64,000 bases of DNA from Saprospiraceae bacterium (GTDB lineage Bacteria > Bacteroidota > Bacteroidia > Chitinophagales > Saprospiraceae), in NCBI GenBank assembly GCA_016714445.1, contig JADJNF010000005.1:62001-126000 (forward strand). The letters run 5' to 3'. Below are positions 35,801 through 44,125 of the stretch, piece by piece (within the stretch, counting starts at the first letter, position 1; every line of letters starts with the position of its first letter). The translations under genes were made by a program, and so were the position numbers. The notes below the pieces were generated by a model. The model was given only the letters and a program-made list of their open reading frames with translations, was not told the origin of the DNA and ran no database searches.

Positions 35801-38656
35801 CAAGAGCGTAGAAATCAGAAAGGTACTAGACAATCTCTTTTACTAAATCACTATAGGCGAGTTAGGGGTAATACAGGAGGTTATGTAACAAAATGTGTCA
35901 ATGCTATTGCCGAAGCGCCTACTGATTCTAACGTATCTAAAAGTGATGAATTTGGCTACTCTCTATGTAACTTATGGAGAGAAAGTTCCATATATTCCGA
36001 AATGGAGGGGCCTTTAGTTGAATTTAGAGAAGGCGATAATTGGGTAGGCTCTGGCGGAGTTGTTCATGATATGGATGGTTTCTATGGAGGAGATGATCAC
36101 GTAGGAGACAATGCATCTGATAGGTCTTTTACTGGAGATACTTTATGGCATCAGTTGCCTATCCATGATATCAGGGGGCATTTAGTTACATTTACTAGAT
36201 ATTTACCTTACCAATATGGTAGCCCTATATCTCAGACTTACATACCGTTAGGTATGGAAGGTAATGCGCTTAATTTGGCTACAGGAACTATAGATGGTGT
36301 TACAGGAGATAGTTTTGTAGGGTATGCATCTTTTAGAAGAACTGCATACGTTTCTGATAAGACAGGAAGGCGTATTACTTCTAATTTATTTTTAACTGGG
36401 TTAGAATCTTCCACTACTGTTTTTGCTAAAATTTTAAGGAATCTAGTGAGTTTTATATTCCGAAGCTTAGGTATTCGAAATGGCGGGTATATACCTAAAT
36501 CAGGAGACAATCAAGATTATATAAATATTTTTGGAGGACTTAGAAGACATAAAGACTCTATCACAGGAGGTATAATAAGTCATGGTGAACGTAGAGCTGG
36601 AGAATATCCTCAGCCTAGGACTCCTATTAATCCAGCGGCTCAGACCGATAGAAACGCGGGAGATAATTACTTCTATCATTTACTTAAGAGTAATGTATGG
36701 ACATGGATGAACAGTGATGTCAATCCAGCCTATAGAGAAACAGGTAGTACAGAAACCATGGAGGTTTATTGGCCTAAGTTAAAAAACCTAAAGTTAGATA
36801 GTAGTTATCCTGATGGGTTTGATTGGGCTAAAACTTATTTGAATAGGTTCTATTGTTTATGGATAGAGAATGCTAAATGGAAGCTTATCTTTATGGCTTT
36901 GTTTCTATTGGCGTTTGTTTATGGTATAGGATTTTGGCTAATCATAGAGGGTATAAAAAACATTGTAGTAGGTGCTCAAGCTATCGGTGGGGGTGATTAT
37001 ACCTTACAAACCATAGGTGGTGTTATAGGCATGCTTATTGGATTTGTTCTCTTTTTCGTAGGCTTTGGTTGGATAGTTTTTTGGATAAAAAGTGATCAGG
37101 ATAATAAGCTAGCTGAAAATTTAGTCGGCCTTAAAAACATACGCCCCGATGTTAAAAATAGCAGAGAACCTGCTGCTAAAGGTAATTACCCTACATACGC
37201 TTTCGATACTAGAAGAATAAAACAATTTGAAGATAATTTTTGGGGGTATAATCCTGACAATATTATAGCGAATATACATGAGCCTAGTCATGGCATGCCC
37301 GACCCTTACAATACTTGTGTATGCCCTGAGAAACGTTCTACTAGAGTACCTTACTCTAACAAACAGAATATAGAAAGTCCTATAGATTCTTGGAGAAACT
37401 TTAAGTTAAACAATTATGTAAGTATTCCTCCAGATACAGGAACTATTAGTAAAATATTTAAGTTGGGGAATAAAGTGTTTGTACATACTACAGACATGTT
37501 ATTGGAGCTACAGACTGGCGATAGACAAGTATCCTTGGATAAGGGCAAGTTATTATTAGGTTCTGGAGATTTATTCGGAGCAGCTATGCCTATATACGGG
37601 GGAGTAGTGGAAGGTTTTGCTGGTCTGTTAGATCCTAATTCAGCTTATGTTAGTAATTGGGGATACATATTCCCTGATAGAGAATCTAAGCAAGTATTCA
37701 TGTTTAATGGAGGGATGCCTACACCTATATCTGACTTAGGCGTAAGAGGTTTTATGCATGAGAACATGGGATTTGCTCTATTAGATAAGTTTAAAGATTT
37801 TAAAAACGTAGATCAAAAGTCTAAATACGGTATAGGATATTCTTTCGGTATAGATCATCAGCATAATAGGTTGTTGTTTACTAAGAAAGATTACAAAGTA
37901 AAGGACGGGGTTAAGATGACCTTAGTGGACGGAGTATTTCATGTAGGAGATAAAGTAATCTCTATAGGAGATCCAGAGTACTTTGTAGATAACTCTTTTA
38001 CTAGATCTTACTACCCTGTGACAAAAGAATGGATAGGCAGATCTCATTATACACCTAATCTATACGCATGGGATAGATTTAGTAGCTTCTCCTTCGATGA
38101 TAAAGGTATGTGGAAACACAACATAAAAGGGTCTTACCAGAATTTTTATGGAACCTATTATCCTTTTGTAGTAGATGTTGTAGTGCGTGATAGAGACTTA
38201 GGTTTTTCTTTCATATACGAAGGCACCATATTAGATACTGAGGCGTTCAAGTGGAACGGCTGTGATTTTATACGAAACCCAAAGGTAACCTTTAATAAGG
38301 TAGGGGCTTTCAATAGTTTCCAATTTACTGGAATGTTGGATACTAGAAATACAGAGGAATTATCTGTTGTAGATAGATCTATTCAAAACCATGATATAAT
38401 AGATATAAACTACGATCATAGGCTATGGACATTTAATACACTTAGAGATAGGCTAAGAGATCCTAATGAACTTATGTTCGATTGTGAATCAGGCAATTCT
38501 GTGCCAATACCGAATGAGTATAATCTATCCGAAAATCCTTCTAGCGCCTTATTCAACGATAACTATCTTATATACAGGTTTGTGTTTGATTCGGAAGAGA
38601 ATGTAAAACTTTTTATGAAGAATGTGTTTACAAAAGTCGATAAAGTCACATTATAA
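32846..38656 (+). CDS. Tail nozzle/stabilisation-type protein with membrane hairpin
   Basis: A 1936-residue protein. The start (HKGLWQDSLPSLQPEGTYREAWNAVR) matches the pattern of tail stabilisation/nozzle proteins of Bacteroidota podoviruses (G.W.....L.PEG.YR.A.N). Beta-rich, propeller-like repeats follow to about residue 380. Then come an acidic linker (400-470), a Gly/Cys low-complexity segment (551-609) and further beta regions. Two hydrophobic helices lie at about 1345-1368 and 1388-1413, and a second beta-rich half follows. Full length is much larger than usual for this role. The membrane hairpin would fit a part that enters the envelope on infection. Follows the previous stop with no gap. 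Confidence 0.6.
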   Translation: MFTNKKDIIRNSFHKGLWQDSLPSLQPEGTYREAWNAVRESDSENSFGISNENSNELLVNIEGEVRGLIFAEERDQYVAFVWNPKGVGELGIIDVKKQEYKVLTTSTDLDMSCDEWIDAELKVVQPCNQLHLYFSTRDVYKYVNLDDPCCEFEVKELLRPECVPAFASTVFKRAGQLPNGTYWFFARLRDKEGNDSNWFKISSGIHISGGDHRQGEISKHAINVKLSGLPKDFNLVDLGVISTIGGLTSVEHFDTLSYGEGNIDYLYRGKTGHEVTLNIADVRSRNSRYIRGKNLMQYDGRLVLYNVRNDYNLDYQRQANQIETFYDVWAVPSRYAEDYKGLRPNENYMFAIQWHYVDGTSSPDFVINGRKATASDLEELQDPCGDCRLPRWRLEDTSSRTDIFLDDVLVKNDDYNDDVEVIDNDRDGNFRDDDPSDDEKDTINPEVIDEFPPGERPFDTEIDKGENDLNAQLDCLCERIDALVRNRLANCDFCEDDDLSTWATIFQIQCMCENRISFDSPPGDTGGGNLTAEQEQLLSYLAPLQSGALFQSGSGGSCAGGNCSGGCAGGSCGSGSCGAGGCGGCGGSGCGGGSSSCSGGCSGTKCGTVVDNTPIPRYTTSGEGRFPAQPLNYARNIIQNYTNELNNEISKYIVCSTCDTVGCTGSCGSGSCGCVAVKSNIKCFQEGRKQCDEHGCYICQDGYWVATNGVVTYDFRPSYQRTAKTPIVTDGLQALQATRDSFSFEYVYDEDGCEVVGVKPKKYSTGKFGYWETKEKYPLTEDCNCELIYGEIAGQNVVLHKVPSISKEPHFVSFSGGVPNMFDSANMEDKNAFVFFISPRFTGITPPKNLPKPLCPNNPFSINYVERTEANKTVIGSGLAISCFKGEIQGEPFVFPKHGVNSWERFDRSIEPSGLSTFRGGTKVDTVTPYDPTPANVAPYIIHSLDFHLRRPPLDANDCLFELEVYGKGFRHGLGAEGEKAETMFQERRNQKGTRQSLLLNHYRRVRGNTGGYVTKCVNAIAEAPTDSNVSKSDEFGYSLCNLWRESSIYSEMEGPLVEFREGDNWVGSGGVVHDMDGFYGGDDHVGDNASDRSFTGDTLWHQLPIHDIRGHLVTFTRYLPYQYGSPISQTYIPLGMEGNALNLATGTIDGVTGDSFVGYASFRRTAYVSDKTGRRITSNLFLTGLESSTTVFAKILRNLVSFIFRSLGIRNGGYIPKSGDNQDYINIFGGLRRHKDSITGGIISHGERRAGEYPQPRTPINPAAQTDRNAGDNYFYHLLKSNVWTWMNSDVNPAYRETGSTETMEVYWPKLKNLKLDSSYPDGFDWAKTYLNRFYCLWIENAKWKLIFMALFLLAFVYGIGFWLIIEGIKNIVVGAQAIGGGDYTLQTIGGVIGMLIGFVLFFVGFGWIVFWIKSDQDNKLAENLVGLKNIRPDVKNSREPAAKGNYPTYAFDTRRIKQFEDNFWGYNPDNIIANIHEPSHGMPDPYNTCVCPEKRSTRVPYSNKQNIESPIDSWRNFKLNNYVSIPPDTGTISKIFKLGNKVFVHTTDMLLELQTGDRQVSLDKGKLLLGSGDLFGAAMPIYGGVVEGFAGLLDPNSAYVSNWGYIFPDRESKQVFMFNGGMPTPISDLGVRGFMHENMGFALLDKFKDFKNVDQKSKYGIGYSFGIDHQHNRLLFTKKDYKVKDGVKMTLVDGVFHVGDKVISIGDPEYFVDNSFTRSYYPVTKEWIGRSHYTPNLYAWDRFSSFSFDDKGMWKHNIKGSYQNFYGTYYPFVVDVVVRDRDLGFSFIYEGTILDTEAFKWNGCDFIRNPKVTFNKVGAFNSFQFTGMLDTRNTEELSVVDRSIQNHDIIDINYDHRLWTFNTLRDRLRDPNELMFDCESGNSVPIPNEYNLSENPSSALFNDNYLIYRFVFDSEENVKLFMKNVFTKVDKVTL
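34495..34670 (+). repeat. Gly/Cys low-complexity segment in nozzle protein
   Basis: About 58 codons rich in Gly, Cys and Ser in units such as GGSCAGGNCSGGC and CGSGSCG. A short echo, CTGSCGSGSCGC, occurs about 70 residues later (34838-34873). Confidence 0.8.
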
Positions 38657-38693
38657 GAAGTGTATGTAAATAAAATACATTCAGTCCATATAA

Positions 38694-38725
38694 TTTGCAT
38701 GTATGCTTTACTTTTTTTAAATTTG
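38694..38725 (+). promoter_or_regulatory. Bacteroidota sigma-ABfr promoter, apparently leaderless
   Basis: TTTG (38694-38697), 20 nt, then TAAATTTG (38718-38725), a full consensus match. The next ATG is at 38730, about where transcription would start, so the first gene may be read from a leaderless mRNA. Confidence 0.65.
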
Positions 38726-38729
38726 CATT

Positions 38730-39080
38730 ATGTTATTTGAAGAAGCTAAGCTGTATAGCTCCATATTACATTATATTATATTTATAACTCTCTTTATATC
38801 AGTATGTTTATACAAAAATAAAGGGTTAGTATCTTTTATAACAAGGTTCTATATTAGCTTAGGTATTTGGGCATTAATATGTTTTCTTATAGATGGTTGC
38901 CCTATCACTTTGTTAGAGAATGAACTTTCTATACATTACTACGGCAGACCTTTCTATGAAAATTATAATTTCGGCCGCACAGATATAAAATATTTACTAA
39001 CTTGGCATATACTCTACATACCCCTAATCGTAGTCTTAATCATTAAGGCTGTTAACTACCTCACTAAAGATGTTATCTGA
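38730..39080 (+). CDS. Multi-pass membrane protein, DUF2784-like
   Basis: A 116-residue protein with three hydrophobic helices (about residues 12-30, 40-55 and 88-108). Between the second and third lies GCPITLLENELS, like the CPLTxLEN core of the DUF2784 family of membrane proteins. It has its own promoter and ends (TGA 39078-39080) inside the next gene. A membrane protein at the head of the ejection-protein block could act in superinfection exclusion or in lysis timing, but there is no direct evidence. Confidence 0.5.
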   Translation: MLFEEAKLYSSILHYIIFITLFISVCLYKNKGLVSFITRFYISLGIWALICFLIDGCPITLLENELSIHYYGRPFYENYNFGRTDIKYLLTWHILYIPLIVVLIIKAVNYLTKDVI

Positions 39081-39969
39081 ACTATTAACCCTCTTACAAT
39101 TGAAAGAGTCTCGTGACGAGGCTTATAAGAAAAAGAATGACGCTGCTAAAGCACAAGCTTTGGGAGACCTAACTGACTTTGGCTCTATTATAGGAGGGAG
39201 TTTATCTACTATGAGTACTTTGCCTGGGCAATCGCCTAATGTAGGTCAAGGAATTCTAGGAGGCGCTTTGACTGGTATAGGAGCAGGTCTACCTGGGATG
39301 GTAGCAGGAGGTCTATTTGGGGGTCTTAGGAGTGCTCGTTTAGCGGAGGACTATGAAAAGGGGAAGAACCTAAGTCAGGAGTTAAATATGGCTAACAAAA
39401 CAGTTATGCCTAGTCAATATATGGCTGAAGGAGGTCCTGTTAGATATAAAGATGTGCAAACAGAGGAAGGAGAAGTAATAGTTTTACCCAATGGAGATAT
39501 CGTAGATGTTCTTGCGGATAATAAACACTCTGAAGAAGATGATGATACTGTTACAGATAAATTAGAGGAAGGGTCTTATGTATTTTCTAATAAGTTAAAA
39601 ATAAATCCTAAGAAGTTGAGCGAGGAGGATAATATGATCGCAGTATTTCCTGGCACCTACTCCGAGCAAGGTAACACGCCTCTACAGGAAATGGAATTAA
39701 CTGACATTATAGGTGAGGAAGAATTGACTTTTGCGGAGGCAGTAAAGAAGATACAGAAAAAGATTACTACTTTAGAAGATGTAAAAGATATTTTTACTAC
39801 ACATACGAATAGTATGAATGTAGAAACTCGTATTCCTTACCTTATGCGTCTTATGGAATTACAGGATAGAGCTAAATCAAAGGATTACAAAGTAGGAGAA
39901 TCTTACGATGTTACTCCCGAAGAAGCTCAAGCACTTAAAGAACAAGGATACGAATTAGAGTCAGAATAG
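39070..39969 (+). CDS. Internal virion/ejection protein candidate
   Basis: A 299-residue protein overlapping the membrane protein gene by 11 nt. The N-terminal third is helical with a glycine-rich amphipathic stretch (about residues 50-95: ILGGALTGIGAGLPG), as in membrane-penetrating ejection proteins. At residues 118-124 it has MAEGGPV, a motif repeated in the next gene. An acidic beta domain follows (EGEVIVLPNGDIVDV), then helices. Order and composition suggest a packaged cargo protein delivered with the DNA. Confidence 0.5.
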   Translation: MLSELLTLLQLKESRDEAYKKKNDAAKAQALGDLTDFGSIIGGSLSTMSTLPGQSPNVGQGILGGALTGIGAGLPGMVAGGLFGGLRSARLAEDYEKGKNLSQELNMANKTVMPSQYMAEGGPVRYKDVQTEEGEVIVLPNGDIVDVLADNKHSEEDDDTVTDKLEEGSYVFSNKLKINPKKLSEEDNMIAVFPGTYSEQGNTPLQEMELTDIIGEEELTFAEAVKKIQKKITTLEDVKDIFTTHTNSMNVETRIPYLMRLMELQDRAKSKDYKVGESYDVTPEEAQALKEQGYELESE

Positions 39970-39970
39970 C

Positions 39971-42265
39971 ATGAGAATAACTATAAAAAAATGTCCTAAG
40001 AAACCTCCTAAATATGCTAGAGGAGGCCCGATACCTACTCCTATTGATAACACAAAAGTTATAAAAAATTTAGACCCATTCAGTGAATTTGAGAATATAC
40101 TAGAAAAAAATACTTACGGTTATGCTACTAAAAAGATAGGAGTTAATCCTGTATTAGATAGTATAATGGTTGAAAATGGCGCTCCTACTATTGATACTAC
40201 TCCTTTAAATCGCGCTTATTATACTGCTAGAACTAATTCTATTCATATAGGTAATGATAAATATTTTAATCAGGCTGATAATATACTTGCAGAACTAGCA
40301 CATAGTAAACAATTTAAACCTTTACTTGCTACTCGTAGAGATTCGAGTTCAGCAACTGAGGACGATAAAAGAAGGACGTTAGATTTACTTACTAAAATAG
40401 ATGCGCAAATTCGTTTAGAGAAAGATAATTTACACTGGGTTCCTGGATCAAAATATGAATCAGTAGGAGATAGTTTGGGTTATGTGACACCTGGGACATT
40501 AGAACATGATGCGCATTCTGTTATACAGCCTAAGATTGAACAAGAGTATCGAGATAGGTATAAAAGTTATTCAAGTGCAGATTTTGAGAAAAGACTGTCG
40601 GAACTTAAAATGAGAGATATAACACCTTCTCCTGCTTTAATACCCAATAGTGCTTTTATAAATAACATCCATTTAAAAATAAATGATAAAGTAGTATCTT
40701 CTAAACCTAGGCGGTTAGAACAAGGGGGCCCGATAGACCCGAAAAGCTTAGAAGGGGATATTATAGCTAAAATATTATTAAATAGAAATCAGAGTTTAAA
40801 TACAGTTCAACGTTTAGTTAGACCTAATAATTACCCTGAGTTAGTTAATAACGATGGGTCTATTTCTACTCATTTAATGGAGTATTTTCACGATGGGCCT
40901 AACTCACAAGCTTATATGAGCCCTACTCTTTTTTATGATAACGAAGGAGTTCCTGCGCTAACTCGTATACCTAATACAGGAGAAGAGATAATAGGTATAC
41001 CTAATAATTATGCGGAGTACATATCTTCACAAGGTTATAAAAGAGCCGTACCTGATTTAAAACAAAGTATACCAGACACAGAGTCTACGTTAACCGATGC
41101 TATGAAAATTAAAATAAAAGCAAGTCCTAATAAAATGGCCCTAGGAGGAGCTGTTGGGGACCCTAAAGTAATAACAGATGGTATAGATAATATCTATGAC
41201 TACAAAGTAGAAAATGGGTTTTTGTACGCTAAGCGTAAGGATGGCGGCGATTGGATGGATTTACAAAAATTACTACCTGACAACAGGTATAACCAAGCAG
41301 TAGCTACCATACAAAAACAATACCCAGATATTTTAGATAAAGAACAGTTTGATGTACCTGCTCTTGCCACGCCTTCTTTAGGTTCATCACCCGTAGTTAG
41401 TAGTACCAATCCTGCACAACCTACTTTACCTACTGATATTAAACCTATAGTATCCACTAAAGATTATGGAAGTCCTATGGACCCTACTACAGGAAAACCT
41501 TTAGGAGAACAAGGAGATGCCGTAGACGCTCTATCTATGCTTAGCGGAGAATTAGATTCTCTAAGTGCTGATAACGAAACTAATTACGCAGCTGCTCAAA
41601 AAGAAAAAGAAGATATTTTCAGACGTAAAAATAGACTTAATGTAGGCTCTACTATCGTAAACTCATTAAAAGGGGTTCAAGATACTTATGTAGAACCTGC
41701 TGTAGCTAATACTAGTCTAATACCTGCTCAGTTTAGAAGAACTCCTGTATCTATTGTAGAACAACAAGCTGCTCAGGTTAGATCTCAAGTAGCTTCTGCA
41801 GGTAGAGAGATGTTGGCGGCTGGAGCTAAGCCTTCTGATGTAAGTGCGTATTTAGCTCAATTACAGGGTAGGGCTACTGACGCGGAAAGTCAGTTAAGGT
41901 TTAATTTCTATAACAATAATGAGAACTTGGATAGAGGTAAAGCGGCAGCAACTCGCGCAGCCATAGATTCCAATACAGCTGCTAGAGTAGCTGCAGAGGA
42001 AAAAGTTAGGACCAATCAAAATCAATTACTATCTCAAGGAGTTTCTAACATAGATAACTTACTGAATAACAGAGATAAATTGATCACAGATGAGTTCACT
42101 TACGGTAGAGGAGCTACTAGTGAATATTTTAAGAATAAAATGGATCTACTTCAGAATAAGTTAAATATTTCAAGTAATAAACAACTTTCTGAAATGTCTA
42201 AAGAAGATATGGCTAGGCAACTAAAGTATCTTCAAGAGGCTTTGAAAAAGAACATTATAAAATAA
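39971..42265 (+). CDS. Internal virion protein candidate with GG motifs
   Basis: A 764-residue protein with a lysine-rich start ending in YARGGPI (residues 15-21). Further EQGGPI (about 250) and ALGGAV (about 389) motifs separate segments. These regularly spaced GG sites could be processing sites for a phage protease. The second half (500-764) is helical and rich in A, Q, N and S, as in proteins that form the internal core or a trans-envelope tube. It is followed after 4 nt by a gene with a lysozyme-like domain. Role inferred from neighbourhood. Confidence 0.5.
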   Translation: MRITIKKCPKKPPKYARGGPIPTPIDNTKVIKNLDPFSEFENILEKNTYGYATKKIGVNPVLDSIMVENGAPTIDTTPLNRAYYTARTNSIHIGNDKYFNQADNILAELAHSKQFKPLLATRRDSSSATEDDKRRTLDLLTKIDAQIRLEKDNLHWVPGSKYESVGDSLGYVTPGTLEHDAHSVIQPKIEQEYRDRYKSYSSADFEKRLSELKMRDITPSPALIPNSAFINNIHLKINDKVVSSKPRRLEQGGPIDPKSLEGDIIAKILLNRNQSLNTVQRLVRPNNYPELVNNDGSISTHLMEYFHDGPNSQAYMSPTLFYDNEGVPALTRIPNTGEEIIGIPNNYAEYISSQGYKRAVPDLKQSIPDTESTLTDAMKIKIKASPNKMALGGAVGDPKVITDGIDNIYDYKVENGFLYAKRKDGGDWMDLQKLLPDNRYNQAVATIQKQYPDILDKEQFDVPALATPSLGSSPVVSSTNPAQPTLPTDIKPIVSTKDYGSPMDPTTGKPLGEQGDAVDALSMLSGELDSLSADNETNYAAAQKEKEDIFRRKNRLNVGSTIVNSLKGVQDTYVEPAVANTSLIPAQFRRTPVSIVEQQAAQVRSQVASAGREMLAAGAKPSDVSAYLAQLQGRATDAESQLRFNFYNNNENLDRGKAAATRAAIDSNTAARVAAEEKVRTNQNQLLSQGVSNIDNLLNNRDKLITDEFTYGRGATSEYFKNKMDLLQNKLNISSNKQLSEMSKEDMARQLKYLQEALKKNIIK

Positions 42266-42269
42266 AGAC

Positions 42270-44123
42270 ATGGCGGTTTTCACCGATAAGAGTACGTACA
42301 GTCCAGAGGATTTAAAGTTTGTGTCAACTATGGATATTCCTGTGTTTGACTTAAAGTCTGCAGAGGCTGCTAATACTTTTGAAACTAAGTTAAGAGAAAG
42401 GGATTTAAAAAGGGCGGAAGAAAATTTTAAATCCATAATGGATACTCAGGACCAATTATTAGGACTTCGTTATGATAATCCTGAGCAATTTGCTGTTTAC
42501 GAAAAACTTAAACAGGAAGTAGGATTAACTCCTAATACGTTTGCTACTTTGGATGCAAATTCTTTGCAAAGTCCTTTTGAAGCTAGAGGTATAGGAGGTA
42601 GGCTAAAACAAATGATGGCTCGTCCAGAATTTATAGAAGTCCAAAAATCTGTATTTGATGGAGATTTATTTCGTAAGTCTGTTTCTCAAGTAGCTGACCC
42701 TGAGTTGCGGGCTAGAGCTATGCAAAGATATGAAGACTACAGGGCGGGAAAAATCCCCGCTAGTTCTTTAAATATAGGGGATTATAAATCAGTAGATTTA
42801 ACAAAAGAACTTATAGATACTATTAAGTTAGTTCCTGAAATAACAACTTCCGATTTTTATACTAGTGAGTCAGGTAATTTAGAAGGTGTTAAAACTTCTA
42901 AACAACGTCATGCAGACGCTGTTAATAAAGCTATTTCAGACAGAATTAAAATAGATCCTAACTTTGCCGAAAATATGAAAGCAAAGGGATGGATGGATGA
43001 AGATGGTAATATTACACAAGACTTCATTGATGTTAGAGATGGTTATGTAGACCAATGGACTCAAGAGAATACTACCATAGATAATGTTAAGGAAGTTACA
43101 GAGACAGATAAAGAGAATACATACGGGTATGGCTCAGGTAGATTTTCTCAGAAAGATGCATCAGGAAGAATAGCTACTGCCCTTGATCGAGATTTAGAAG
43201 ATAGAGGTTACGAATTACCTGATAGAGGTACTGTGTTGAGTGCCGCAGAAAGTAGAGGACGCATAAGTTCAGCTACTAGAGATGAGCCTACTTTAGGTAT
43301 TAAAATAGGTGACCCTGTATTGGTAGGACTTGATTCTGATGGCAAACCTTATATTATAACTAAACTTAGAAAACTTACTAAAGAAGAGTTAGAGCAGCGA
43401 GAAACTGCTAAATATGCTATGGATGTAGACTTTAATGGAGAAGCTTTTAATGACTTAACAAATTTAATAGCAGCCCCAGAAAGTGAGGGTAACTATGATG
43501 CGGTAGGTATACCTAGCGATAAAAGTGTTGCTGTAGGTAAATATCAATTTATGTTTTCTTATTTTGCTAAAGATGTTAAGAAAATATTAGACTCTCTCGG
43601 AGTTGATTACAAAAATGTTAAGGTTAATCCTAAGATAAATAACTCATCCAAAAACATGGATACCGATATGCGTAAGTTAGCTTCCGCTTTTCTAAATAGT
43701 CCAGAAGCTCAGGAAATGTTATGGAAACAAGAATACGCCAAAGAGGTAGCAGACGCGCATGAGCTTGCGGCAAAGCTTAAGACTCACTCTGACTATAAAT
43801 CTAATGATGGAGCCCCTTACTCAATAGCCGAACTCATGTATATTAGGCATCATGAGGGATCTGTATCTAAAGCCTTGTCTTTTATTAGGAATGATAAATC
43901 TGCTCATGATACAGCTAAGAATGACTCTACTGGAGAGATTAGGAGAGCTCTAAAAAAGATAAGAGCTACTTTGAAATCAAAAGGCTATACAGGGGAGATA
44001 GACCAAGATGGAGGTATGATGAAGACTTTTAAAGCAACTCCAATGCCAACTTTGTTACCTACAGGTACTCCTGTAGCGCAGCCTCAAGATACTTTTAATG
44101 TAATGGACATTCCTACAGAATAA
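42270..44123 (+). CDS. Virion-associated lysozyme-like ejection protein
   Basis: A 617-residue protein. About residues 385-560 resemble a soluble lytic transglycosylase/lysozyme fold. PESEGNYDAVG (about residues 402-412) supplies a candidate catalytic glutamate, and AVGKYQFM follows, a hallmark of these enzymes. The N-terminal 380 residues are helical and charged. It would open peptidoglycan locally during DNA entry rather than cause lysis. It lies between internal virion candidates and the giant polyvalent gene, supporting packaging in the capsid. Confidence 0.65.
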   Translation: MAVFTDKSTYSPEDLKFVSTMDIPVFDLKSAEAANTFETKLRERDLKRAEENFKSIMDTQDQLLGLRYDNPEQFAVYEKLKQEVGLTPNTFATLDANSLQSPFEARGIGGRLKQMMARPEFIEVQKSVFDGDLFRKSVSQVADPELRARAMQRYEDYRAGKIPASSLNIGDYKSVDLTKELIDTIKLVPEITTSDFYTSESGNLEGVKTSKQRHADAVNKAISDRIKIDPNFAENMKAKGWMDEDGNITQDFIDVRDGYVDQWTQENTTIDNVKEVTETDKENTYGYGSGRFSQKDASGRIATALDRDLEDRGYELPDRGTVLSAAESRGRISSATRDEPTLGIKIGDPVLVGLDSDGKPYIITKLRKLTKEELEQRETAKYAMDVDFNGEAFNDLTNLIAAPESEGNYDAVGIPSDKSVAVGKYQFMFSYFAKDVKKILDSLGVDYKNVKVNPKINNSSKNMDTDMRKLASAFLNSPEAQEMLWKQEYAKEVADAHELAAKLKTHSDYKSNDGAPYSIAELMYIRHHEGSVSKALSFIRNDKSAHDTAKNDSTGEIRRALKKIRATLKSKGYTGEIDQDGGMMKTFKATPMPTLLPTGTPVAQPQDTFNVMDIPTE

Positions 44124-44125
44124 AC

